From Ruminiclostridium sp. (GTDB lineage: Bacteria > Bacillota > Clostridia > Oscillospirales > Ruminococcaceae), in assembly GCA_017625405.1 (NCBI GenBank), contig JAGALB010000043.1, positions 89,900 through 153,899 of the forward strand: a DNA stretch of 64,000 nucleotides, read 5' to 3'. The notes beneath the pieces were generated by a model, which did no database searches, was not told where the DNA came from, and was given only the letters and a program-made list of their open reading frames with translations. How positions within the stretch are numbered: position 1 is the stretch's first letter; the number at the start of each line of letters is the position of its first letter. Below, one piece after another: positions 8,105-16,107 of this stretch. The position numbers were made by a program, and so were the translations under genes.

Positions 8105-8377
8105 TTGCCGTTTTGCTGATTCTGGCAAAGCAGAACCTTACAAAAGGCAGGAATTGCCAAAGGCGGCACGCTTTAGCGTGGGTGCTGTAAAGTAGTACTG
8201 CGTTCTCCTGCCGTTTCGCTGATTCTGGCAAAACAGAATCTTGCAAAAGGCAGGAATTGCCAAAGGCGGCACGCTTTAGCGTGGGTGCTGTAAAGTAGTA
8301 CTGCGTCCTCCTGCCGTTTCGCTGATTCTGGCAAAACAGAATCTTGCAAAAGGCAGGAATTGCCAAAGGCGGCACGC
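8105..8377. repeat. 103-bp structured tandem repeat, two full copies and one partial
   Basis: Three copies occur at exact 103-base steps: 8105-8207 (a few differences), 8208-8310, and 8311 to about 8377 (truncated). Copies two and three are almost identical. Each unit holds several inverted repeats: GATTCTG/CAGAATC (8221-8240 in copy two), GGCA/TGCC (8249-8261) and CACGC-TTTA-GCGTG (8270-8283). The last copy ends in AAAGGCG-GCA-CGCCTTT (8365-8381), touching the rnr stop. The period is not a multiple of three, so the open frames that cross the array on the minus strand repeat the same peptides in rotating frames and are not genes. It fills the 300-base gap between rnr and the SAP-like gene and may be a dispersed REP-like element. 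Confidence 0.92.
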
Positions 8378-8380
8378 CTT

Positions 8381-10507
8381 TTATTTAACCAGTATAAAAT
8401 CCACAAGGCCTGCGCTTACATCTGCCTTGACGCACTTTACCTTAACCTTGTCGCCCATAGTATAGACTGTATTAGACATAATTTCCGCCAGTGCGATACC
8501 GTCACGGGTTTCATAGTTACCCACAGGCAGCGACATTACATCTACCTTGCCTTCAACCGTGTTGGGCAGCTCTACGAAAAATCCGCTTTCGATTACGCCT
8601 GAAATATATCCCTCAAATTCTTCGCCTATATGATTTCTCATATATTCAGCCATGTAGAATTTTTCACAGTCACGTTCAGCTGCTACTGCAACAAGCTCAG
8701 TGTTGCTTGCACGGTTGGAAGCTGTCCTTGCGAATTTGATATATTTCTTCTGGAGCTTGTCCAGAGCCAGTCCGCCTACATAATCCGATAAAATTCTGTG
8801 GATTGAAAAATCGGCATAACGTCTGATAGGGGAGGTGAAATGAGCGTATTCCTTCATTACAAGTCCGAAATGTCCGAGAGGCTCTTCGCTGTATTTAGCC
8901 TTCATCATTGAACGCAGCACAAGATTTGACACAACTCCTGCCTTTTCGCTGTCCTTCGTTCTTCTCAGCACCGCCGCAAGGTCAGCCGCTGTGCTTCGCT
9001 CGTTGATACCCTTGGGGTCTTCGCCTAAATTTACAAGAGTCTGCTGAAGATTCATCAGCTTGTCGGGGTCAGGGGATTCGTGAACACGGTATACAAAGGG
9101 GAAATTCTTATCCATAGCAAGCTTTGCAGCGCAGTTGTTGGCGCAGAGCATGAATTCTTCGATTATTCCCTCGGAAATACCGCGTGTGCGCTCCTTTATA
9201 TCACAGCAGACGCCGTTTTCGTCGCAGATGATTTTGCTTTCCTTGGAGTCAATCTCAGGCGCACCACGCTGAATACGGTTTTCTTTAAGTATTTCAAACA
9301 ATTCGTTCATTACAGGGATCTGACCGATTACTTCGGCATATTTATTTCTGACAGCATCGTCTTCTTCGCCTGCAAGAATTTTGTTTACTTCCGTATAAAC
9401 ACCCTGAACACGTGAACGGATAACCGTTTTGGCAAAGCGGAAATCTGTGATAATACCGTTTTTGTCAAGATTCATAAGGCAGGAGAAAGCCAGTCTGTCA
9501 ACGTTGGGATTAAGGGAGCAGATACCGTTGGAAAGCTGCTTCGGCAGCATGGGTATAACTCTGTCTGCAATATAAATACTTGTTCCTCTCTGATATGCTT
9601 CCATATCAAGGGGAGTGCCTTTCTTTACGTAGTAGGATACGTCTGCAATATGAACTCCCAGTGTAAAGCCATTCTTTGTCTTTTCTATGCTGATAGCGTC
9701 ATCAATATCCTTGGTATCCGCACCGTCGATGGTAAAAATCGGCATATGGCGCAGATCTTCACGTCCCGCAATTTCTTTTGCTTTGATTCCTGCTTTTTCA
9801 ATAGCCATTGCCTGGTCTGTAACTTCTGAGGGAAATTCTACTGTGATAGCCTTTTCGTCAATATAGGCGTCAACTGAGACCTTTGCAAAGCCTGAATTTC
9901 CGTAAACCTCCTCAATATCAACGGTAATATCGCTGTGGTGTTCTGCACGGGTGTTTATTGAAAACTTGACCTTATCGCCGTCCTTGATTTTATTTCCGTT
10001 CCATCTGATAATTGTAAGAGGCTCGGCAACAAAGCTGTCGGGTCTGAGCTTCAGCTTTCCGTTTACATCTACAACCGTACCAATGAGTGTATCTTCGGTT
10101 TCCTGTCGGATGATTACAACCTCCGCTGTGTCGGAATTGTGGGTTTCATCCTTGAATTCCGTAATTCTTGCAAGAACCTTGTCACCCGGAACAGCTCCCA
10201 TAAGCTCTCTGCCACGGACAAATGCGTCTTCCTCGGTTTTTTCGTTCCGGATAAAGCCGTGAGAACGGGCAACCTTGACAACTGTACCCTCGAAGAAATA
10301 CTTTGCCCCTCTGATTTTGAGGTTTCCTTTTGAACGGTAGATTACACCGTCACGGATGAGCGCTTCAATAACACCTAGAACACGCTTTCTGTCCTTTTTT
10401 GCCGTGCCAAGAAGCTGAAGGAGTTTTCCTTCTGTAATACCGTCTTTTCTGACAGCAAGCAGTATATCAATAATTTTTTCTCTGAACATATATTTCATCT
10501 TTATCAT
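8381..10507 (-). CDS. rnr: Ribonuclease R
   Basis: RNase R is the processive 3'-to-5' exoribonuclease that degrades structured RNA and takes part in rRNA quality control and trans-translation. The 708-aa protein has an N-terminal winged helix (EKIIDILLAVRKDGITEGKLLQLLG), two cold-shock OB domains, the RNB catalytic core with the metal-binding aspartates in TIDGADTKDIDDAIS, and a C-terminal S1 domain (FEGYISGVIESGFFVELPNTVEGKVDV). The highly basic tail of the E. coli enzyme is absent, as in many Firmicutes. It is transcribed divergently from the SGNH hydrolase operon. Confidence 0.97.
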   Translation of the reverse strand: MIKMKYMFREKIIDILLAVRKDGITEGKLLQLLGTAKKDRKRVLGVIEALIRDGVIYRSKGNLKIRGAKYFFEGTVVKVARSHGFIRNEKTEEDAFVRGRELMGAVPGDKVLARITEFKDETHNSDTAEVVIIRQETEDTLIGTVVDVNGKLKLRPDSFVAEPLTIIRWNGNKIKDGDKVKFSINTRAEHHSDITVDIEEVYGNSGFAKVSVDAYIDEKAITVEFPSEVTDQAMAIEKAGIKAKEIAGREDLRHMPIFTIDGADTKDIDDAISIEKTKNGFTLGVHIADVSYYVKKGTPLDMEAYQRGTSIYIADRVIPMLPKQLSNGICSLNPNVDRLAFSCLMNLDKNGIITDFRFAKTVIRSRVQGVYTEVNKILAGEEDDAVRNKYAEVIGQIPVMNELFEILKENRIQRGAPEIDSKESKIICDENGVCCDIKERTRGISEGIIEEFMLCANNCAAKLAMDKNFPFVYRVHESPDPDKLMNLQQTLVNLGEDPKGINERSTAADLAAVLRRTKDSEKAGVVSNLVLRSMMKAKYSEEPLGHFGLVMKEYAHFTSPIRRYADFSIHRILSDYVGGLALDKLQKKYIKFARTASNRASNTELVAVAAERDCEKFYMAEYMRNHIGEEFEGYISGVIESGFFVELPNTVEGKVDVMSLPVGNYETRDGIALAEIMSNTVYTMGDKVKVKCVKADVSAGLVDFILVK

Positions 10508-10531
10508 TCCTTTCCGTCTGTCTGTAAAAAT

Positions 10532-10560
10532 ATTATACTATATTAAAAGGAATAATACAA
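10532..10560 (-). promoter_or_regulatory. Sigma-A promoter of rnr
   Basis: Minus strand TTGTAT (10560-10555), 17 bases, TATAAT (10537-10532). The -10 is perfect and the -35 matches in four of six positions. Confidence 0.6.
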
Positions 10561-10566
10561 GTGTTA

Positions 10567-10595
10567 TTGACAAAATCGAAAAAAAATTGTATAAT
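10567..10595 (+). promoter_or_regulatory. Consensus sigma-A promoter of the SGNH hydrolase operon
   Basis: TTGACA (10567-10572), 17 bases, TATAAT (10590-10595). It lies 7 bases from the -35 of the divergent rnr promoter, so one bound factor could affect both. Confidence 0.88.
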
Positions 10596-10663
10596 GAATA
10601 ATTAGTTATAAGCGTTTAAAATTATATTAAAGTCTGTGTTACGGCTTTGAAAGGAATATAAAA

Positions 10664-11530
10664 ATGGCAAAAAGAAAAGTAGACGGAATTTCTGTTGCAA
10701 TAGTAATACTCAACATACTTATTGTGGGTGTAATTATTACACTCTGTTCACTTATTTACCTGTATATGAGCGGTCAGCTTGAGCAGACCGATGTTTCAAA
10801 TCTGGGTCAGGAGACACAGGAGGAAGCAGTAATGACAACAACTGCTATTACCACAATGACTCTTGAAACAACTACAATGGAAACAACTACAACAACCGAG
10901 ATTTCTTTTGAAACCACACCATCTGACGGCGAAGATGCTCCTATCGAGGTTATCGAAGTGGACAGCTATGACGAGTCTTTCTTTGTAAATGACCTCTTCA
11001 TAGGCGACTCTATCAGTACAGGTCTGCTGAACTACGGTTATCTCAGCAGCAGTCAGGTATTTGCCCAGATCGGTCTTAACCCCGAATCGGCTCACTCAAC
11101 AGAATACGATGGTTATACAGCTGTTACAAAGGCAGAAGAGCTTCAGCCCAAGAGAATTTACATTATGCTTGGCTCAAACGGACTTGCGTATATGGGTAAT
11201 ACATACATGGTGCAGCAGATGCAGAGTCTTGTTGAACAGCTCAGAGAAGCGTGCCCAGAAAGTTATATTTATGTTATTTCCATCCCTCCTGTTACAAAGG
11301 CACATGAGGCAGAAGGCCAGGAAACAATGGCAATGGTAAATGGCTACAATATGCTTCTCAAGGATATGGCTGATGAAATCGGTGTTATTTACCTCGATTT
11401 ATGTGCAGAACTTCAGGACAGCACAGGTTATTTTTCCGCTACATACGCTGAAGCTGACGGACTTCATTTCCTCGGCGCTGCGTATAAAAAGATGCTCAGC
11501 TTTGTACAGAAGTCCATTCAGGGCGAATAA
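10664..11530 (+). CDS. Membrane-anchored SGNH/GDSL-family hydrolase
   Basis: The 288-aa protein has one N-terminal membrane anchor (about residues 10-34), a threonine-rich extracellular linker (about 58-86, largely TTT and MET repeats) and an SGNH hydrolase domain. Block I is FIGDSIST with nucleophile S116, block III is MLGSNGL, and the catalytic Asp/His pair is D265/H268 in DGLHFLG. Such enzymes remove or transfer acyl groups on carbohydrates; here the substrate would be cell wall or another surface glycan. It is first of three genes with a DUF4358 lipoprotein and a small membrane protein; no MBOAT acyltransferase lies next to it in the window. The ribosome site is GAAAGGA before the ATG. 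Confidence 0.85.
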   Translation: MAKRKVDGISVAIVILNILIVGVIITLCSLIYLYMSGQLEQTDVSNLGQETQEEAVMTTTAITTMTLETTTMETTTTTEISFETTPSDGEDAPIEVIEVDSYDESFFVNDLFIGDSISTGLLNYGYLSSSQVFAQIGLNPESAHSTEYDGYTAVTKAEELQPKRIYIMLGSNGLAYMGNTYMVQQMQSLVEQLREACPESYIYVISIPPVTKAHEAEGQETMAMVNGYNMLLKDMADEIGVIYLDLCAELQDSTGYFSATYAEADGLHFLGAAYKKMLSFVQKSIQGE

Positions 11531-11555
11531 TGTGTAAAAAAGAAAGGAACAAAGA

Positions 11556-12059
11556 ATGAAAAAGAGAATTTTTGCCGCTGTGCTTGCAGCTTTATGTATG
11601 TGTGCAGCGTCCTGCGGTACAGAAACAAAAGCTCCTGCTGCAACAGCTAAGGAAGAAGTTAAAGAGTATAGCTTTGATGCAGGCACTGTTACAGAAGAGG
11701 TGCTTGCTGAAATTACAATCAATTCTGCTATTGAAAAGGGAATTGATGAACTGGAATTCTATTTTACCGAACTTGACACAACCAAGCTTACAGATGCTTC
11801 TTATTATATGTGTGCTTCAGGTGCATATCCTGACGAAATTGCAGTATTCGTATTTGATACAGCCGACAGCGCAGCGGCTGCTGAATCCGCTGTAAAGACC
11901 CGTCTTGATAAGCAGGTTTCAGTTTATGAATCCTATACACCTGAGGAAATGTATAAGCTTGAGGATGCCATTGTCGAAGTAAGACAGAACGTTATTTTCT
12001 ATGCAGTCACAGAAAACAACAGCAGAGTACAGGAGATTTTTGACAGTTTTATCGGTTGA
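11556..12059 (+). CDS. DUF4358-like lipoprotein
   Basis: The 167-aa protein has a lipoprotein signal peptide with lipobox AASC (lipid-modified C20). The mature part, with YYMCASGAYPDEIAVFVFDTADSAAAAESAV in the middle and ENNSRVQEIFDSFIG at the end, looks like the DUF4358 family, which has no known activity. It follows the SGNH hydrolase by 25 bases with GAAAGGA as ribosome site, so the two surface proteins are co-expressed. DUF4358 proteins are, to my knowledge, often found next to surface acyl-transfer genes; a joint role in surface glycan acylation is an inference from the neighbourhood only. Confidence 0.8.
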   Translation: MKKRIFAAVLAALCMCAASCGTETKAPAATAKEEVKEYSFDAGTVTEEVLAEITINSAIEKGIDELEFYFTELDTTKLTDASYYMCASGAYPDEIAVFVFDTADSAAAAESAVKTRLDKQVSVYESYTPEEMYKLEDAIVEVRQNVIFYAVTENNSRVQEIFDSFIG

Positions 12060-12074
12060 TTTTAGGAGGTTTTT

Positions 12075-12434
12075 ATGCCCAGTGAATGTCTGGTAATTGC
12101 TTTGATATTGGGAGTGCTTGTTTTTGGCTTTTTCCGTGCAGGCCGAAAGAACTGGGCTTTGGCGGTATTGCCGCTGATGGTAATTCCTATGGTATGCGGT
12201 TTTACTATGTACACGATAGTTGATATTATGCACAAAAGCTACGACCCGGTTCTTCCTGCAATACTTGTTATCGGTTCGCTGGCTGTAACCTGCATCTGGA
12301 TAGGTATGGCAAGCATGATACTGATAAAAACCAAAAAGCTGCGTATACCTTATGTTGCTGCAACGGTTTCATTTTCGGTTATTCTGTCTGTAATTATTAT
12401 ATTAAAATATCAGATGCCCGCAATTATTATGTAA
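12075..12434 (+). CDS. Hypothetical four-helix membrane protein
   Basis: I do not recognise this 119-aa protein. It has four likely membrane helices at about 5-20, 28-50, 60-84 and 92-113, short loops and no polar motif. It starts at the ATG at 12075, set by a strong AGGAGG site, and lies 15 bases after the DUF4358 lipoprotein, ending the operon at a strong terminator. Its role is probably linked to the SGNH hydrolase and lipoprotein, but nothing in its sequence shows it. Confidence 0.75.
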   Translation: MPSECLVIALILGVLVFGFFRAGRKNWALAVLPLMVIPMVCGFTMYTIVDIMHKSYDPVLPAILVIGSLAVTCIWIGMASMILIKTKKLRIPYVAATVSFSVILSVIIILKYQMPAIIM

Positions 12435-12436
12435 GC

Positions 12437-12468
12437 AAAAAGTCCCTGCTGAAAAGCAGGGACTTTTT
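12437..12468. terminator. Bidirectional terminator
   Basis: AAAAAGTCCCTGCT (12437-12450), loop GAAA, AGCAGGGACTTTTT (12455-12468). It serves both the plus-strand membrane protein gene and the convergent gene ending at 12467. Confidence 0.9.
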
Positions 12469-13240
12469 ATTTGTTTTTAAGATAGAGCATTTTTGATTTC
12501 TTATTATCATAATCAGTCAGAGTTTCCGCTATTTTATTGCCTTCGGTTGAAGTATCGACATAATGCGCCCTGACCTTTTTGCCATAGTTGATTTTGCTGT
12601 CAAGCAGCACGGCGGGAGCGCCTTCCTTTGAAGCCGCACGGAATAATTCGAGAGAGTTTTCATTGAGCGGTGCATCGGTAATAACCTGAGAAAGCGAAAT
12701 ATTTTTCAGTAACTCAAATTCACTGCGGCTGCAGCCACCTGAAACGGAAATCGTACGAGTTCTTGCGACGGCTGAAGCGGCTTTATTTTCGCAGAAAGCA
12801 AAAGAAGCTGCACTGTCCGTAATGACAACAACATTGGTAAATCTGGATTTTATCAGCTCAAATTCACAGTCGGGCGTACTATCTGCATAGTCACAAAGCT
12901 CATTTATTGTTTTAATCATAAGATTACGGGAAGAGCGCTGGATATTTGCGCCTTCGGCGTGTCGGATGACAGTTTCAAGGTTTTTGCGTGACCCGTCCAC
13001 ATGAAGGGGACACCCTGAATATTCAGCATATTTATATAGCTTTTCCAGAGTTTTATCGTTTGCGTATATATCCTGGCTGAAAATAAGGCAGATTAAGAAC
13101 GGGTGAGACTCAGGTGAAACAAGATAACGGCCAGAATTCTTATCCGAGATGAAAACAGTTTTTATTCTGCTTTTGAACATTTCTCTTATTTCATCACACT
13201 TTGTCTTGTCGCCGCAGAAATAAATATACGGTTTACCCAT
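12467..13240 (-). CDS. Unrecognised cytoplasmic protein coupled to a BMP lipoprotein
   Basis: The 257-aa protein has no signal peptide and no membrane segment. It begins MGKPYIYFCGDKTKCDEIREMF, has a middle part with VVVITDSAASFAF, and ends with APAVLLDSKINYGKKVRAHYVDT. The alternation of hydrophobic strands with polar turns suggests an alpha/beta fold, perhaps Rossmann- or periplasmic-binding-like, but I cannot assign a family. Its ATG shares one base with the stop of the BMP lipoprotein gene (TGATG), so the two are translationally coupled and probably work together. It is the last gene before the terminator at 12437. Confidence 0.75.
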   Translation of the reverse strand: MGKPYIYFCGDKTKCDEIREMFKSRIKTVFISDKNSGRYLVSPESHPFLICLIFSQDIYANDKTLEKLYKYAEYSGCPLHVDGSRKNLETVIRHAEGANIQRSSRNLMIKTINELCDYADSTPDCEFELIKSRFTNVVVITDSAASFAFCENKAASAVARTRTISVSGGCSRSEFELLKNISLSQVITDAPLNENSLELFRAASKEGAPAVLLDSKINYGKKVRAHYVDTSTEGNKIAETLTDYDNKKSKMLYLKNK

Positions 13241-14472
13241 CAGGTTTTAATAACAAGGTCGCCGGGTACAGGCTCCTGAATTACTGTTGTAAAGTCAGAA
13301 GCTCTTGTAATACCGAGGACAAGCCAGTCAATTTTACGGATAGAATCGAAGTTCATCTGCTGACCCTTTTCAACCATTACGGTATAATCCCTGTTTTTGA
13401 TTTCGCCTGTGAAGGCATGCGCCTTTCCGGTCTTTATATAATCGTAAAGCTTTGAAGCAATAGTATCTGTGCCTTGCTTGCAGTTTCCGGAAAAATCAAT
13501 AAGACGTGCTGTTCCTGCTGCGATACCACCGGAATGAACGGAAGAAACAAAGTTATCTGCTTTTATTGCACGTACAGTATCAACAATGAATGTTGAGGAA
13601 TTGAAGAAGAAGCCTGTAAGATACTGTGTAGGAGCGATTTCGGGGAGATTGCAGGAGTTTGCGATTACCTTTACTCCGATCTTTTCACAGTATTCAGCGG
13701 CATAATCGTTTTCGGTATAGCACATGATTATATCGCTTCCCTGAGAAACCAGATCGTTTATAGCTTCCTCGATTTTTGCTTCATTATCGGACCAGACCCA
13801 GTTGAGTCTGACGTCGGTCTGAGCGCCCCATATTTCCTTTGCGCCGAGAACATAGGAATTGACAACGCCGAAAACATTGTAGGAGCTGGGATCTGCGAGA
13901 ACGCCAAGAATATTGGATTCGGTGTTATAAGCGGCAGCAATACCGCATACATTTGCTGTCTGGTAAAGTTCGCCGCCGAAGCAGGAAATGTTGCTTCCGC
14001 TTTTTTCGCCGCCGAAGCTTATATAATATGTATCAGAGGAGCCGTTGGCTTCCTTTTCGATAGAATTTGCAAAGCATGCACTTGCCGAAACAATGATGTT
14101 GCAGCCGTTGTCCTGTAATGCATGAACAGCAGTAGGAATCTGCGAAACAAGAACATTGTCCATATAGCAGGTTTCAACGCCCAGGGCCTTTTCCAGCTGA
14201 TCACGTGAGTTTTCGAAGACTGCTGCGGTGCTGCCGTCTTCCACTGAGCCATTATATATGAAGCCTACTTTGTATATTGTCTCCTCTTCGGGCTCCGCAG
14301 GAATCATATTTCCTTCCTCATCGGTAACAGGCGTGCCGTCCTCATTGGTTGCAGCGGTGAGGGCAGGGTCATCGGAAGCAGTAGTTTCTTCAGGATTTCC
14401 GTTGCATCCGCCTGAAACAAGAAGCATAGAAAAAGCTGCAATGACTGAAATACCTTTCAATAATTTTTTCAT
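13240..14472 (-). CDS. BMP/Med-family substrate-binding lipoprotein
   Basis: This 410-aa lipoprotein has a signal peptide with lipobox VSGGC (C23), an acidic threonine/glutamate-rich linker to about residue 65, and then a BMP-type binding fold starting YKVGFIYNGSVEDGSTAAVFENSRDQL. Family members (Med, BmpA, PnrA) bind nucleosides or related ligands for ABC importers. No ATPase or permease gene lies beside it, so it is either an orphan binding protein or a receptor-like sensor. It is coupled to the unrecognised 257-aa gene downstream. It is read from a promoter with an extended -10. Confidence 0.85.
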   Translation of the reverse strand: MKKLLKGISVIAAFSMLLVSGGCNGNPEETTASDDPALTAATNEDGTPVTDEEGNMIPAEPEEETIYKVGFIYNGSVEDGSTAAVFENSRDQLEKALGVETCYMDNVLVSQIPTAVHALQDNGCNIIVSASACFANSIEKEANGSSDTYYISFGGEKSGSNISCFGGELYQTANVCGIAAAYNTESNILGVLADPSSYNVFGVVNSYVLGAKEIWGAQTDVRLNWVWSDNEAKIEEAINDLVSQGSDIIMCYTENDYAAEYCEKIGVKVIANSCNLPEIAPTQYLTGFFFNSSTFIVDTVRAIKADNFVSSVHSGGIAAGTARLIDFSGNCKQGTDTIASKLYDYIKTGKAHAFTGEIKNRDYTVMVEKGQQMNFDSIRKIDWLVLGITRASDFTTVIQEPVPGDLVIKT

Positions 14473-14525
14473 TTATAACATTCCTTTCGGCTATAATTGA
14501 AATTGCATATAACTATACAAGTATA

Positions 14526-14534
14526 ATTATAACA
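14526..14534 (-). promoter_or_regulatory. Extended -10 promoter of the BMP lipoprotein gene
   Basis: The minus strand shows TGTTATAAT, a TGn extension directly before a perfect TATAAT. No good -35 is seen at 16-18 bases (CTGTTT at best), which fits an extended -10 promoter. Confidence 0.55.
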
Positions 14535-14594
14535 TACTTTTTGAAAAAAAACAGCACTTTTTTTAAAAAAACACATATTTTTTTAAAAAATATT

Positions 14595-14623
14595 TTGATT
14601 TTTTCATATAACTATGTTATAAT
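14595..14623 (+). promoter_or_regulatory. Sigma-A promoter of the PrsA-like foldase gene
   Basis: TTGATT (14595-14600), 17 bases, TATAAT (14618-14623), with a TG one base before the -10. Confidence 0.7.
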
Positions 14624-14710
14624 GTCAATGTCACATTTAAAAGTATGACATAAAACACAAAACGTTCATAAATAATAACGATAGTGAACAAGAGAAAGGA
14701 ACAGAAAATA

Positions 14711-16024
14711 ATGAAGAAAAAGCTTTCTGCATTGCTGGCGTCTGTCTTGCTGATTGCAACACTTTCAGGCTGCGGCAATACAAACGATAATAAAACAGGC
14801 AGCACAGTGGCAGGTGTGTCTGACAGCAATTCCTACGCCACTTGGAACGGAATAGACCGCAATAAGGTGGTTGCACATATTGAAGGACAGGACAGTGAAA
14901 AGTTCGATGTAACCTTCGGAGAATTTTACAGTGAATATCTTTACTATCTTTTATCCTACAATATCAGTGATGATATGAATGCCACCTATAAGGATCAGTG
15001 TGAATCATTCCGTGAGGAAATTATCACTTATCTTACTTTTGAGAAGACTTTCCTTGAAGTAGCCGAAGAAATGGGATGCGGTGTTTCTTCATTGACAGAC
15101 GAAGAAAAGGAAATCATCAATACAAATATTGAAACAACAAAAAATAATTTTATTTCAAATTACACATCAATGGCTAAGGAAGAGCTTGGTGAAGGTGCAA
15201 GTGAGGATGAAATACTCAACCGCAGCACTGAAATGCTTGTAAATGATCTTGCAAGGGCAGAGCTTACAACCGATATATTTGAAAAGTGGGAAACCAATAA
15301 TTTTATTCAGGAAAAGCTCCTCAAGCTGCTTACAAAGGATATTACCGTTTCTGATTCCGATGTTGAAGCTATGTACAACGACTATGTAGAAATGGCAAAG
15401 AAGGCGCTTGAAGCTGATAAGGTCAGCTATGAAATGGACAGCACGCTTACATTGGTCTATGTCCCCGATGGAACACGTCTTGCTGATCAGATCTTAGTTA
15501 TGTTTGACGAAGAAACAAGAAACAAGATAAAGGAAGCACGTACCGCAGGCAATGACGCCGAAGCTGACAAGATCAGGGAAGAGGCTTACAATGCGGAAAT
15601 GCAGGAAAAGGTAAACAGCATCTATTCGCTTATCGAAAGCGGTTCTGATTTTGATAAACTTCAGGAAACATATAACGAAGACGGAGCAAATGACCCTTAT
15701 CCTGTAATTCCCGGTTCCGCACTTTATGTTCCCGAATTTACCGAAGCTATCTTCTCCGTTGATAACATCGGTGATGTCGCAGAAGCCGCAATCAGTGATT
15801 ACGGTGCGCATATTATAAAGTATGTCGGCGATGACAGCGTAACTGCCGAAGAAAAGGAAGAAATTTATGCAAGCATGAAGGATTATATTGTTTATCAGAA
15901 GGAAACAGAAATCCAGCAGAAAGCATATGAGGAATGGATGGAGCGTTTCCCCTATACAATTGACTATGCTTTACTGAAAATTACTCCCGATGCAGATGCT
16001 GACGACGCAATCATTTCAGAATAA
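14711..16024 (+). CDS. PrsA/SurA-like peptidyl-prolyl isomerase lipoprotein
   Basis: This is a 437-aa lipoprotein with lipobox LSGC (C21). A long helical chaperone region (about 40-270, SurA_N-like) is followed by a parvulin-type region at about 300-390 (LIESGSDFDKLQETYNEDGAND, then DYGAHIIKYVGDD), as in PrsA foldases that help exported proteins fold outside the membrane. The PPIase part lacks the sharpest parvulin hallmarks, so it may act mainly as a chaperone. I chose the ATG at 14711 because AAAGGAA precedes it and the lipoprotein signal begins there. The gene is alone between its promoter and a strong terminator. Confidence 0.8.
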   Translation: MKKKLSALLASVLLIATLSGCGNTNDNKTGSTVAGVSDSNSYATWNGIDRNKVVAHIEGQDSEKFDVTFGEFYSEYLYYLLSYNISDDMNATYKDQCESFREEIITYLTFEKTFLEVAEEMGCGVSSLTDEEKEIINTNIETTKNNFISNYTSMAKEELGEGASEDEILNRSTEMLVNDLARAELTTDIFEKWETNNFIQEKLLKLLTKDITVSDSDVEAMYNDYVEMAKKALEADKVSYEMDSTLTLVYVPDGTRLADQILVMFDEETRNKIKEARTAGNDAEADKIREEAYNAEMQEKVNSIYSLIESGSDFDKLQETYNEDGANDPYPVIPGSALYVPEFTEAIFSVDNIGDVAEAAISDYGAHIIKYVGDDSVTAEEKEEIYASMKDYIVYQKETEIQQKAYEEWMERFPYTIDYALLKITPDADADDAIISE

Positions 16025-16031
16025 ATTTCAA

Positions 16032-16060
16032 ACAGCGGTTTACAAAACCGCTGTTTTGTT
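16032..16060 (+). terminator. Terminator of the PrsA-like gene
   Basis: ACAGCGGTTT (16032-16041), loop ACA, AAACCGCTGT (16045-16054), then TTTTGTT. The stem overlaps the next promoter. Confidence 0.85.
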
Positions 16061-16067
16061 ATATAAT
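16039..16067 (+). promoter_or_regulatory. Promoter nested in the terminator, for the flavoprotein-pepF operon
   Basis: TTTACA (16039-16044) lies in the terminator stem-loop and TATAAT (16062-16067) follows after 17 bases. It would start the mRNA of the next two genes. Confidence 0.7.
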
Positions 16068-16107
16068 ATTAAGGAAGAATATTTACATACAGAAAGGAAA
16101 TACTTAT

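Noticed and set aside
8064-8406. Two minus-strand open frames (103 and 77 codons) with repeated peptides such as NSCLLQDSVLPESAKRQ
   Set aside because: They are translations of the 103-bp tandem repeat in rotating frames; the period is not divisible by three, there is no ribosome site, and the array explains the similarity.
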